A stretch of DNA of 45,317 bases from DASZYT01 sp035545275 (GTDB taxonomy: Bacteria; Patescibacteriota; Saccharimonadia; Saccharimonadales; UBA4665): assembly GCA_035545275.1 (NCBI GenBank), contig DASZYT010000022.1, positions 1 through 45,317 on the forward strand. Reading direction: 5' to 3'. Every line of letters starts with the position of its first letter. Position 1 is the first letter of the stretch. The position numbers and the translations under genes are program-made. The notes beneath the pieces were generated by a model. It saw nothing but the letters and a program-made list of their open reading frames with translations, was not told where the DNA came from and searched no databases. Below are positions 7,737 through 15,665 of the stretch, piece after piece.

Positions 7737-9665
7737 CTAGAGTAGATTCATCGGATCAATGTCATAGCCCCAGCCGCTTTTTGGCAATAGCGCAACGGCA
7801 GCCAGCAAGTCTGAACGCTTGGACGCCTTAACAACCAATTGCCACTGATATTTACCGCCGGATTTCTCGTGGAAAGACGGCGCTGGCCCCTCAACGATGA
7901 TGCCCGGCATTTTTTGTTTAAGCAGCACTTTGAACTTTTCGGCGGCTTGCTCCGCACTTTTAGGTGAAGCGCGCCGGCAGGTCAGTTGCAGGAGATGAAT
8001 GAACGGCGGGAATAGAAATTTTTTGCGCCCCTCAAGTTCGGCGCGGTAAAACGTTCCCCAGTCATCTTCGATCGCAGCTTTAAGCACTGGATGGTCAGGT
8101 ACGTAGGTTTGAATGATGGCGGCGCCGTCGCGGTGGCCCCTCCCGATACGTCCTAATACCTGGGTGAGAAGTTGGTAGGTCCGTTCGCTCGCGGTAAAAT
8201 CTGGTAGCGACAGGCTACTGTCAGCCGCTATCAGTCCCACGACGCCGAGGCGGGGCAAGTCTAGGCCCTTGGCAATCATTTGCGTCCCTACCAAGATGTC
8301 AACGTCCCCGGCATGGATGGTCGCCATGTGTTGCTCTAGCCGTTCGGCCTTCGTGTTGTCAGTGTCAAAACGCTGAATGCGTGCGGCGGGGAATAATCGT
8401 TTTACTTCGTCGACGATGGCTTTGGTGCCGATAGACCGGAACGCTATCTGTGGCTGACCGCAGGCTGGGCATGAGGCAGGAGGCGCTTGTCGGTAGCCGC
8501 ACACATGGCATTGCAGCTGATGCGCATCGCCATGATAGGCGAGCGGTAAATCGCAATGCGGGCACACGGCCTGCCAACCGCACTGTTCGCAAACTACCAG
8601 GCGGGCCGTGCCGCGGCGATTAAGGTACAGCAGAGTCTGCTCACCCTTACCCAGGGCCTGTTCAATGGCTGTGAGCAGGCTGTCAGATAGGTACCGTCCA
8701 CGGGTAAAGTTATGGCGGTCCTTGAGGTCAATAACGGTATAATGCACCTTAGAGATTGCTGTTGCTGGAACAGTCAGTCGGAGTATCGTTTTTCCCCGCT
8801 GCTCAGCAATAAGGTAATCGGTAACCGAGGGTGTGGCCGAACCGAGCACGAGGGTGCTGTTGTGTTCGTGGGCTAGCTGCGCGGCAACCCGTGCGGCATG
8901 GTAGTAGGGTGCTTGTTCTTGCTTGTAGGCCGGCTCGTGGGATTCATCGACCGCAATAAACCCGATGGACTTTAAAGGACTAAATAGGGCCGAGCGGGGG
9001 CCTATGACCACCAAAGGCTCCGCACTCTTTAGAATAGAAAGCCAGACTTGCTGTCGTTCGGCAGGAGTCAGACGGGAATGGAGCACGACCACCCGGGACC
9101 CGAAAACATCTATGAAGTTGCGCGCAAGCTGTGAAGTCAACCCAATCTCAGGAGTCAGTATGAGTGCAGAACGGTCGTGGGCTATGGCGCGTTGCGCAAG
9201 CTCAATGTATAGACGGGTCTTGCCGGTTCCGGTTTTACCGTGCAAAAGATACGTGTCGGCCGACGTGATATGGGCGAGGGCTGAAGTTTGCTGAGGGGTA
9301 AGGGGCGGCAGGGTAACCGTAGTGGTTGCCGCTGGTTCGGACGGAAGCGGTTTGCGCGGCGTCGTAATTGCCACCGGTACTATCTGCTGTATGACGACTC
9401 CAAGAGGGGCGGCATAAAATTTTTGCATCCATGTCGCCAAGCGCAAAAGTTCTGGCGGCAACGCCGGAAGGTGGTAGGCGTGATCAATCGGCTTAGTAGC
9501 AAAAGAGGGTCGAGGGGTTTTTGCTTCTACTACACCGAGTACCGACTCATTTTGCAGGGGTATACGTACAAGTGAGCCTGGTTGCAAGCTATCGGAATAT
9601 GCATACGTCAGGGCCTCTTGCCCCCGATAACGCGCGCTCCGTACCCAAACTTTGTAGAAATTCAT
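7737..9665 (-). CDS. priA: Primosomal protein N' (PriA helicase)
   Basis: 642 aa. Order: N-terminal 3'-DNA-binding domain (residues 1-100), Walker A HGKTGTGKTRL near 150, DESHEPAYKQ as DEAH-type motif II, then a zinc-binding insert with eight Cys (CEQCG...CPHCD...CHVCG...CPACG), and the C-terminal helicase motifs (VGTQMIAKGLD, QVLGRIGRGHRDG). It restarts stalled replication forks. The start is ATG 9665 (MNFYKVWVRS); a TATACT hexamer (plus-strand 9675-9680) lies 9 nt upstream of it, so a leaderless mRNA is likely, though AAAAGG also sits just before the ATG. It heads the priA-def-fmt unit and is divergent from the regulator gene. Confidence 0.94.
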   Translation of the reverse strand: MNFYKVWVRSARYRGQEALTYAYSDSLQPGSLVRIPLQNESVLGVVEAKTPRPSFATKPIDHAYHLPALPPELLRLATWMQKFYAAPLGVVIQQIVPVAITTPRKPLPSEPAATTTVTLPPLTPQQTSALAHITSADTYLLHGKTGTGKTRLYIELAQRAIAHDRSALILTPEIGLTSQLARNFIDVFGSRVVVLHSRLTPAERQQVWLSILKSAEPLVVIGPRSALFSPLKSIGFIAVDESHEPAYKQEQAPYYHAARVAAQLAHEHNSTLVLGSATPSVTDYLIAEQRGKTILRLTVPATAISKVHYTVIDLKDRHNFTRGRYLSDSLLTAIEQALGKGEQTLLYLNRRGTARLVVCEQCGWQAVCPHCDLPLAYHGDAHQLQCHVCGYRQAPPASCPACGQPQIAFRSIGTKAIVDEVKRLFPAARIQRFDTDNTKAERLEQHMATIHAGDVDILVGTQMIAKGLDLPRLGVVGLIAADSSLSLPDFTASERTYQLLTQVLGRIGRGHRDGAAIIQTYVPDHPVLKAAIEDDWGTFYRAELEGRKKFLFPPFIHLLQLTCRRASPKSAEQAAEKFKVLLKQKMPGIIVEGPAPSFHEKSGGKYQWQLVVKASKRSDLLAAVALLPKSGWGYDIDPMNLL

Positions 9666-9715
9666 TGCCTTTTTAGTATACTCGGCTTGCAGCAAACGAG
9701 TCGTATGCGTTATTC

Positions 9716-9744
9716 TTGAAAAAAGGGCAACGAATAGCTATACT
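9716..9744 (+). promoter_or_regulatory. Promoter of the winged-helix gene
   Basis: TTGAAA (9716-9721), 17-bp spacer, TATACT (9739-9744). The transcript start would be about 9751, followed by a ~23-nt leader with AAAGG before the ATG. Confidence 0.8.
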
Positions 9745-9773
9745 AGTCGTTGTCTGAATAACAATAAAGGCTT

Positions 9774-10064
9774 ATGTTAGATATTTTTATTACTTCCCGA
9801 GTGCGTCGAAAAATAATCGTCATCTACGCAAAATACCCCGACTTTAAAACGCACGTGCGAGGGTTGGCCAAGCTTATTAAAGAAGATGCGGGCAATATTC
9901 AGCGTGAATTGAAGCGGCTGGAAAAGGTCGGTTTTCTCATCTCGGAAAAGCAGGGAAACACCAAGGTGTACTACACCAACAAGCAATTTCCCATTTTCAA
10001 AGAACTGCAAAGTATAGTGTTGAAATCTCAACGTACGACTCAAAAAAAGACAATCACTAGCTAA
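9774..10064 (+). CDS. Small winged-helix DNA-binding protein
   Basis: 96 aa. A winged helix-turn-helix is visible: helix 1 SRVRRKIIVIYAKYP, helices 2-3 HVRGLAKLIKEDAGNIQRELKRLEKVG and a wing FLISEKQGNTKVYYTN, as in ArsR/MarR-type regulators. The tail is basic (QRTTQKKT). No ligand-binding Cys or second domain is seen, so the signal is unknown. It has its own promoter and SD and precedes rpsU by 41 nt. It may regulate its neighbours or act elsewhere. The fold assignment is good; the exact family is uncertain. Confidence 0.75.
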   Translation: MLDIFITSRVRRKIIVIYAKYPDFKTHVRGLAKLIKEDAGNIQRELKRLEKVGFLISEKQGNTKVYYTNKQFPIFKELQSIVLKSQRTTQKKTITS

Positions 10065-10069
10065 ACCTA

Positions 10070-10098
10070 TTGCAAAATTAACACCTCTCGCGTACAAT
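10070..10098 (+). promoter_or_regulatory. Promoter of rpsU
   Basis: TTGCAA (10070-10075), 17-bp spacer, TACAAT (10093-10098), only 7 nt before the ATG at 10106, so the mRNA should start at or within a base or two of the start codon. Confidence 0.75.
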
Positions 10099-10105
10099 AC
10101 CACCG

Positions 10106-10321
10106 ATGATACAAGTAACTCGAAAAGATTCGAAAGAATCGCTGGAAAACGTGCTCCGTCGCTTTAACCGCAAGGTGCAGCAGTCGGGTATCGTTGCGGT
10201 AGTCAAACAAGCACAGTATTTTGAAAAGCCGACGAGTAAGCGTGACCGTCGCCAGAAAGCTATTCTGCGGCAGCAACGCAAGGCCAGCAAGATAAAGCGA
10301 ATCCAACTAGGACAACGATAG
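10106..10321 (+). CDS. rpsU: 30S ribosomal protein S21
   Basis: 71 aa, very basic. MIQVTRKDSKESLENVLRRF matches the bS21 N-terminal helix, followed by RKVQQSGIVAVVKQAQYFEKPTSKRDRR and a basic tail. Its role is at the 30S platform near the anti-SD end of 16S rRNA. There is no SD before the ATG and the -10 box is 7 nt upstream, so translation is probably leaderless, notable for a protein placed at the SD/anti-SD site. It is followed after 4 nt by the yqeY-like gene. Confidence 0.9.
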   Translation: MIQVTRKDSKESLENVLRRFNRKVQQSGIVAVVKQAQYFEKPTSKRDRRQKAILRQQRKASKIKRIQLGQR

Positions 10322-10325
10322 AACA

Positions 10326-10778
10326 ATGCTAGAGCAGCGCATCGAGCAGGACCTTAAAGCCGCCCTGCTAAGCGGCAATCGCGATCAAGCTACGCTGCTC
10401 CGCGGTCTCAAAAGTGCCCTGTTGTATGCTAAGGTTGCTGCCGGTAAGAGGGACGAAGGTCTCTCCGATGATGAGGTCATTGCCGTACTAAGCAAAGAGG
10501 CCAAGAAGCGCCAGGAAAGTGCCGATTTGTACGCCAAGGGTGGTGACCAGTCACGCGCCAGTGCGGAACTAGCCGAAAAAAAGATAATCGAAACCTACCT
10601 ACCAGCGCAACTATCTGAAGATGAGCTAAAGAAAATCATCGATGAAACCGTAGCTCAGTTAGGTGCCCTGGATGTCAACGCCCTGGGGCAGGTTATCGGT
10701 GCTGTCAAAGCAAAAACGGCTGGAACTGCCGACGGAGCTGTTATCGCGCGATTGACAAAAGAAAGGCTGAGCCAGTGA
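10326..10778 (+). CDS. GatB/YqeY domain protein
   Basis: 150 aa, a stand-alone YqeY-type helical protein: LEQRIEQDLKAALLSGNRDQATLLRGLKSALLYAKV, then DDEVIAVLSKEAKKRQESADLYAKGG and the C-terminal GALDVNALGQVIGAVKAKTAGTADGAVIARLTKE segment typical of the family. The homologous domain in GatB contacts tRNA; the stand-alone form has no settled function. The arrangement rpsU-yqeY is common in bacteria. It overlaps adk by 4 nt (GTGA), showing translational coupling. Confidence 0.88.
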   Translation: MLEQRIEQDLKAALLSGNRDQATLLRGLKSALLYAKVAAGKRDEGLSDDEVIAVLSKEAKKRQESADLYAKGGDQSRASAELAEKKIIETYLPAQLSEDELKKIIDETVAQLGALDVNALGQVIGAVKAKTAGTADGAVIARLTKERLSQ

Positions 10779-11317
10779 TAGTGGTTATGGGTATTGTGGG
10801 CTCAGGCAAGGGCACACAAGGCAAGTGGCTCGCTGAAGATCATAAGCTGGTATACGTATCCACCGGCGACATATTGCGGGAGCATGCCTCACAGGAACAG
10901 CAGGAGCGAATGGCGGCCGGAGGCTTGCTTGATGATAAAGAAATTATTGCTATGGTTGATGCCGTAATGAAAGAGCTGCCCAATGTGAATGCCAGCCTGT
11001 TTGATGGCTTCCCGCGTAGCTTGGCACAGACCGAATGGCTGCTTGATCAAGTAAAAGCCGGACGCCTCACTATGCCGGTTTTTCTGCACCTCAACGTCTC
11101 TAAAGATGAGGTCAAAAAGCGGCTGCTTCTCCGTGGGCGTAACGACGATACGCCCGAAGCCATCGAGAAGCGATTCGAGTTATACGATGCGGTCACCGAC
11201 CCGATATTTGATTATCTGAAGAGCAACAATGTACCGGTATACGACATAAATGCCGCACAAACTCCCGATGAAGTTCACCAGAGCATCATTGATTGCCTAA
11301 ACGCCATCAAGGAATAA
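10775..11317 (+). CDS. adk: Adenylate kinase
   Basis: 180 aa with a GTG start overlapping the previous stop codon. P-loop GIVGSGKGTQ, AMP-site STGDILRE, DGFPRS motif and RGRNDDTPEAIEKRFELYD, which corresponds to the LID/Arg region of short adenylate kinases. The protein lacks the long zinc-type LID insertion, so it is the short form. It interconverts ATP + AMP and 2 ADP, a cheap route for an organism likely to depend on salvage. Adk-map is a conserved pair also seen in the ribosomal spc operon. Confidence 0.92.
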   Translation: MIVVMGIVGSGKGTQGKWLAEDHKLVYVSTGDILREHASQEQQERMAAGGLLDDKEIIAMVDAVMKELPNVNASLFDGFPRSLAQTEWLLDQVKAGRLTMPVFLHLNVSKDEVKKRLLLRGRNDDTPEAIEKRFELYDAVTDPIFDYLKSNNVPVYDINAAQTPDEVHQSIIDCLNAIKE

Positions 11318-11324
11318 TATCCGT

Positions 11325-12080
11325 ATGCAGACTCGGGTAAAAACCGATGCAGAAATTGCGGCTATGCGGGAAAGCGGCCGCATGTTGGCCACTGTGCTAC
11401 AGGTGTTACGGGCATATGCCCAGGCCGGCATGTCCACTAAAGACCTAGCCGACAAAGCAGCCCATGAGTTAAAAGCATTGGGCGGTGATCCAGCATTTTT
11501 GGGCTACCAAGGGTTTCCTGATGTGTTGTGCGTATCTCTCAACGACGAAGTGGTGCACGGGATACCCAATCCCCGACGTATCGTTAAAGACGGCGATATA
11601 CTCAGCATGGATTTTGGCGTGGTGTACCGTGGCATGACTACCGACGGAGCCATCAGTTGTATTGTCGGTAAACCCCTCAAACCGGCCCATCAAAAGTTAC
11701 TCGAGGCCACCGAACGGTCTATGATGGCTGGGATAGGGGCGGTACACGATGGGGTTCGCACAGGAGACATTGGCGCTGCGGTACAGGCCGTATTGGACAA
11801 GCACCGCTACGGTATCGTACGTGATCTGGTCGGTCATGGGGTTGGTCATTATCTTCACGAGGACCCCAACGTTCCAAACTATGGGCGTCCACACACCGGA
11901 CCCTGGCTTGAGAAAGGCATGACTATCGCTATTGAGCCCATGGCTACTCTAGGAACCGACCAAGTCTACGTTGCTGACGACGGGTGGACTATCTTGACCC
12001 AAGATGGCTCCTGGGCGGCTCATTTTGAGCACACAGTGCTTATCACTGAAGATGGCGCACAAATCTTAACACAGGTATAG
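11325..12080 (+). CDS. map: Methionine aminopeptidase type I
   Basis: 251 aa, standard type I length. Metal ligands are in place: MDFGVVYRGMTTDGA (two Asp), GHGVGHYLHEDPNVPN (His), IEPMA (Glu) and FEHTVLI (Glu), with the conserved HGIPNP motif before them. It removes the initiator Met after deformylation by Def, whose gene is also in this window. It lies 7 nt downstream of adk and is probably co-transcribed. AAGGA about 12 nt upstream is a modest SD. Confidence 0.95.
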   Translation: MQTRVKTDAEIAAMRESGRMLATVLQVLRAYAQAGMSTKDLADKAAHELKALGGDPAFLGYQGFPDVLCVSLNDEVVHGIPNPRRIVKDGDILSMDFGVVYRGMTTDGAISCIVGKPLKPAHQKLLEATERSMMAGIGAVHDGVRTGDIGAAVQAVLDKHRYGIVRDLVGHGVGHYLHEDPNVPNYGRPHTGPWLEKGMTIAIEPMATLGTDQVYVADDGWTILTQDGSWAAHFEHTVLITEDGAQILTQV

Positions 12081-12086
12081 CTTCGC

Positions 12087-12116
12087 TTGCTTCCAGGGAA
12101 GAATAAGCGCTATACT
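12087..12116 (+). promoter_or_regulatory. Promoter of ftsA
   Basis: TTGCTT (12087-12092), 18-bp spacer, TATACT (12111-12116), 9 nt from the ATG at 12126. This places the transcript start within a few bases of the start codon. Confidence 0.72.
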
Positions 12117-12125
12117 ACTGCCAGC

Positions 12126-13361
12126 ATGCGCGATTCACAAACCAATCACTTCGTAGGACTGGATATTGGCACCAGTACCGTTCGCTGTGTAGTAGGCATG
12201 ATTGATCAGAACGGGAGCGGCAAGCCGTCAATTATTGGACATGGCTCTGCGCCTACCTCAGGTATGCGCAAAGGTGCGGTGGTGCACGTCGACGAGGTGG
12301 CCGAATCCATCGTACAAGCTGTTACCGAGGCTGAACGTATTGCGGGCGTCCACATTACGCATGCTACCGTGAACGTCAACGGGTCGCATGTAAGCGGACT
12401 TAATTCCAAGGGAGTTATCGCCATAAGTACTGCCAATCGCGAAATTACACCTGACGACCGTATGCGGGTAGAAGAGGCGGCTACTATTGTTAAGCTGCCG
12501 CCAAACCGTGAAATTATCCAGTTTTTCGCTAAAAATTATAGTCTAGACGGTCAGCAGAACCTCAAAGATCCAGTCGGCATGCACGGCATACGACTGGAGG
12601 TGGACGCGCATATGGTAACGGCTGCTACACCTAATTTGCGCAATCTAGATATGGCATTGACCAAGGCAGAAGTGCAGCCCACCCATCACACTGTATCCAG
12701 TCTGGCCGCTGCCGAGGCGGTGCTCACGCGCCAACAAAAAGAGGCAGGTACCGTACTGGCTGATATTGGGGCAGGTACCACTAATCTCATCGTATTCGAG
12801 GACGGAGAAGTACAACATGTGGCAGTGTTGCCGATTGGCGGCATGCATATCACTAATGACCTTGCTATTGGGCTCAAGACCGACCTTGATGTTGCGGAAG
12901 AGGTAAAAGTCAAGCACGCGCAAATCGGCCAACCCTTTAAGAAGCCGAATATCACGGTAGCAGTCGGGGGCACAACGCATACCTTTTCTTCGGATGACGT
13001 CTTGATGATCGCAGAAGCCAGGGTAGAAGAACTTTTTGAGTATGTCGATAAAGAGCTTCAAAAAATCCGCCGTTCTCGTATGTTGCCCGGCGGCATTGTT
13101 ATTACCGGTGGGGCCGCAAAGCTACCAGGTATGGCAGAATTTGCCAAAGAGAAGTTGCAATTGCCGGCACGTATCGGCAAGTTGCAAAACATTGGTGGTC
13201 TGATCGATACCGTAGAAGACAGTGCGTACTGCACGGTTGTGGGTCTCATGCTACTCGATATGTTGTTGTTGCCCGAGCAGTCGCAAGGTACCAGTCAGGG
13301 CACGGCCCAGAACGCTTTCGGCATGGTAGACAATCTGTTACGGCGATTCCGCCGTTCCTAA
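12126..13361 (+). CDS. ftsA: Cell division protein FtsA
   Basis: 411 aa. Actin-like ATPase: phosphate-1 VGLDIGTSTVRCVVG, the 1C/SHS2-like insert (HATVNVNGSHVSG...), ADIGAGTTNLIVFEDG as phosphate-2 and GGIVITGGAAKLPG as the adenosine motif. The C-terminus FGMVDNLLRRFRRS is an amphipathic helix that would anchor the protein and FtsZ to the membrane. The start is ATG 12126, with TATACT 9 nt upstream and no SD (leaderless-like); an upstream TTG in frame at 12087 is part of the -35 box. ftsZ follows after 116 nt and has its own promoter. Confidence 0.94.
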   Translation: MRDSQTNHFVGLDIGTSTVRCVVGMIDQNGSGKPSIIGHGSAPTSGMRKGAVVHVDEVAESIVQAVTEAERIAGVHITHATVNVNGSHVSGLNSKGVIAISTANREITPDDRMRVEEAATIVKLPPNREIIQFFAKNYSLDGQQNLKDPVGMHGIRLEVDAHMVTAATPNLRNLDMALTKAEVQPTHHTVSSLAAAEAVLTRQQKEAGTVLADIGAGTTNLIVFEDGEVQHVAVLPIGGMHITNDLAIGLKTDLDVAEEVKVKHAQIGQPFKKPNITVAVGGTTHTFSSDDVLMIAEARVEELFEYVDKELQKIRRSRMLPGGIVITGGAAKLPGMAEFAKEKLQLPARIGKLQNIGGLIDTVEDSAYCTVVGLMLLDMLLLPEQSQGTSQGTAQNAFGMVDNLLRRFRRS

Positions 13362-13415
13362 GAGTACATTTGCTACTCGGCGGTGCTGCTAGGTGCTCAA
13401 AGCCGTGCAAATTTA

Positions 13416-13444
13416 TTGAACTGCCCGTAAGCGTGTCGTATACT
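13416..13444 (+). promoter_or_regulatory. Promoter of ftsZ
   Basis: TTGAAC (13416-13421), 17-bp spacer, TATACT (13439-13444). A ~27-nt leader with GAGAAGG leads to the ATG at 13478, so unlike ftsA this gene has an SD. Confidence 0.82.
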
Positions 13445-13477
13445 ACTGAGTATAAATATGATGCGAGAAGGTGATAT

Positions 13478-14851
13478 ATGCCGCAAGTAGTCGAGCCAGA
13501 TATAGAAACATTTGCACGGATTAAGGTAGTAGGTGTTGGTGGAGCTGGGGGCGCTGCTATAAACCGGATGGTTGAAGCAGGGGTGGAAAATGTAGAATTT
13601 ATTGCTGTCAACACCGACGCCCAGGCGCTCCATCACTCAAAAGCCCACGTAAAGATCCATATCGGCCGAGATACTACGCGGGGCCTGGGGGCAGGCGCGG
13701 ATCCTACCGTAGGAGAGACTGCCGCCGAAGAGTCGACCGAAGAGATTAAGAAGGCGTTAGAAGGCGCTGACATGGTGTTTGTGACTATCGGGGCGGGTGG
13801 CGGCACTGGTAGCGGCGCCGGTCCTATCGTGGCCCGTGTTGCCAAAGAACTGGATATCTTAGTGGTTGGTTTTGCTACTAAACCTTTTGCATTCGAAGGG
13901 GAGAAGCGCCGACGTAACGCAGAAGTGGCAATCGACAAGATGCGCACATCAGTAGATACACTTATTGTTATTCCTAATGATCGCTTATTGCAGACTATTG
14001 ACCGCCAGACACCTCTTATGGAGGCTTTCAAGGTAGCCGATGACGTGTTACGTCAAGGCGTCCAAGGTATTTCTGATCTTATCACGGTGCACGGCCTCAT
14101 TAACCTTGACTTCGCAGACGTGAAGACGGTAATGAGTGACGCCGGCTCTGCCCTTATGGGTATCGGGCGTGCTAGTGGGGATGACCGAGCCATCAAGGCC
14201 GCTCAACAGGCCATTGAATCACCGCTGCTTGAGGTATCTATTGATGGTGCCCGAGGCATCCTCTTTAATGTCATCGGTGGCAATGACCTGTCAATGCACG
14301 AAATCAACGCGGCTGCCGAGGCCATTACGACGGCAGCCGACCCAGATGCAAACATCATTTTTGGTGCTACTATCAACCCAGACTTGGAGGGTGAGGTCAT
14401 TATCACGGTGGTTGCCACTGGCTTTGAGGCATCGTACTTCGCGAAGCGGCAACTGGTAGGCAACGGCTCTACCGAGGAAAAGACGGCAACCTCTGAAACT
14501 ACGGTTGCCGCAGGTTCAGCTGAAATCCGCCACGAAGACGTAAAAGACTTAGATATGTCTCTCGATGAGGCTCATGAAGACTTTACCTCTGATGCGCCCA
14601 TGCCTAACATTTGGAACATTGACGAGGAAGAAGACGCCAATGACCGCTCGAGCGATAGCCGTAGCCATAATGACGAGCAACACTCTCTCTTTAGCGATAC
14701 GGATTCCTCTGAGACCGACATTGTGACCAGCGAGCTGGAGAACAAGCTCAATCGTCCTTCATTCTTGAGCCGATTAGCGCGGCGCCATCACGATGATGCA
14801 GAAGAATCTTCGGACGAAGACAATAAAACCGAAGAAAACACCGATAAATAA
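13478..14851 (+). CDS. ftsZ: Cell division GTPase FtsZ
   Basis: 457 aa. Tubulin-like GTPase: VVGVGGAGGAAINRM, the G-box GAGGGTGSGAGP, ATKPFAFEGEKRR and the T7 loop NLDFADVKTVM with the catalytic Asp. A ~110-residue acidic linker follows. A conserved C-terminal peptide, NRPSFLSRLARR (about 14749-14785), is recognisable, but it is not terminal: a further ~22 very acidic residues follow (HHDDAEESSDEDN...). FtsA binds this peptide in other bacteria. The protein forms the division ring. Confidence 0.96.
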   Translation: MPQVVEPDIETFARIKVVGVGGAGGAAINRMVEAGVENVEFIAVNTDAQALHHSKAHVKIHIGRDTTRGLGAGADPTVGETAAEESTEEIKKALEGADMVFVTIGAGGGTGSGAGPIVARVAKELDILVVGFATKPFAFEGEKRRRNAEVAIDKMRTSVDTLIVIPNDRLLQTIDRQTPLMEAFKVADDVLRQGVQGISDLITVHGLINLDFADVKTVMSDAGSALMGIGRASGDDRAIKAAQQAIESPLLEVSIDGARGILFNVIGGNDLSMHEINAAAEAITTAADPDANIIFGATINPDLEGEVIITVVATGFEASYFAKRQLVGNGSTEEKTATSETTVAAGSAEIRHEDVKDLDMSLDEAHEDFTSDAPMPNIWNIDEEEDANDRSSDSRSHNDEQHSLFSDTDSSETDIVTSELENKLNRPSFLSRLARRHHDDAEESSDEDNKTEENTDK

Positions 14852-14886
14852 CCAAAATCGTATTAAATAATACACCAGGCTAAGGG

Positions 14887-14916
14887 TTGAAAAAGCGCTA
14901 TAACTAGGGCTATCAT
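14887..14916 (+). promoter_or_regulatory. Promoter of nrdR
   Basis: TTGAAA (14887-14892), 18-bp spacer, TATCAT (14911-14916). The ~70-nt leader ends with AAGGAGG. Confidence 0.65.
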
Positions 14917-14990
14917 TAGAACATTGAACGCTATATGTAGAGAAACGCTCGTAGTGTTAGCACATTATAAACAGCAAGGAGGTTCGCACT

Positions 14991-15473
14991 ATGAAATGCA
15001 GCCAATGCCATTTTGCTGACACGAAAGTCATCGAGTCGCGTGACGCGGCCGATGGGCAGGCTATCCGACGGCGTCGTATGTGTCCGAAATGTGAATATCG
15101 GTTCACTACCTATGAACGCTTGGAGCGCCCGCAGCTAATCGTCATCAAGAAGGATGGTACTCGCGAACTCTTTAACCGCCAGAAATTGCAGGCAGGGCTT
15201 TATCGAGCAGTCGAAAAAACTCCGGTAACCAGTCTGCAGGTAGAACGGCTAGTCTCAGACATCGAGCAGGATCTATACGCTTGCGGAGAGTCGGAGGTTA
15301 GTTCTGGTAAAGTTGGCGACCTAGTCATGAAAGGGCTGGCGCGTCTGAACGAAGTAGCCTATGTGCGCTTTGCCAGCGTGTACCGCCGCTTCACCGATAT
15401 AACCGGCTTTGAGAAAGAGTTATCGCAGATTAAGCAGCGCAAACATTTGGCTCAGGAATTCGTCAAGGAATAG
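14991..15473 (+). CDS. nrdR: Transcriptional repressor NrdR
   Basis: 160 aa. N-terminal zinc ribbon (CSQCHF...CPKCEYRFTTYER) and an ATP-cone domain from about residue 48 (IVIKKDGTRELFNRQKLQAG...) as in all NrdR proteins. It senses (d)ATP and represses ribonucleotide reductase genes. It sits directly upstream of nrdJ, its expected target. I saw no clear pair of NrdR boxes in the 15474-15665 leader, but I did not do a systematic search. Confidence 0.95.
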   Translation: MKCSQCHFADTKVIESRDAADGQAIRRRRMCPKCEYRFTTYERLERPQLIVIKKDGTRELFNRQKLQAGLYRAVEKTPVTSLQVERLVSDIEQDLYACGESEVSSGKVGDLVMKGLARLNEVAYVRFASVYRRFTDITGFEKELSQIKQRKHLAQEFVKE

Positions 15474-15479
15474 AGACCT

Positions 15480-15509
15480 TTGACGGTTCCCCCCGGGTTT
15501 TATTACAAT
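15480..15509 (+). promoter_or_regulatory. Promoter of nrdJ
   Basis: TTGACG (15480-15485), 18-bp spacer, TACAAT (15504-15509). Transcription would begin at about 15516, at the base of the first leader hairpin. Confidence 0.68.
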
Positions 15510-15515
15510 CAATGA

Positions 15516-15661
15516 AGCTCGAAGGGAGCTCTACCAGCATCCTACTACTGAGAGACTGGATGCTTAGGAACTCTAAACAAAAAACCTTAAAATAATAACT
15601 AAACAAGACTTTGGGAGGGCGTTTTAATCGCTACTCTATAAGAGTCTCTAAAAGTGGAGGG
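15516..15661 (+). promoter_or_regulatory. Structured 150-nt leader of nrdJ
   Basis: Hairpins seen: 15516-15520/15526-15530 (5 bp), 15536-15542/15558-15564 (7 bp, 15-nt loop), 15633-15637/15641-15645 (5 bp, loop ATA), the last only about 10 nt from the SD GGAGG (15656-15660). The segment between is A-rich and unpaired. No cobalamin-riboswitch B12 box is recognised. It could be an undescribed regulatory RNA or an NrdR operator region; which is unknown. Confidence 0.45.
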
Positions 15662-15665
15662 TACT

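Noticed and set aside
13633..14031. 132-codon minus-strand ORF inside ftsZ and similar antisense frames in priA, nrdJ and the giant gene
   Set aside because: They lie wholly opposite conserved coding sequence and show no SD or family motif.
15510..15665. Cobalamin riboswitch before nrdJ
   Set aside because: No B12-box-like sequence or matching core was recognised; kept only as an unknown structured leader.
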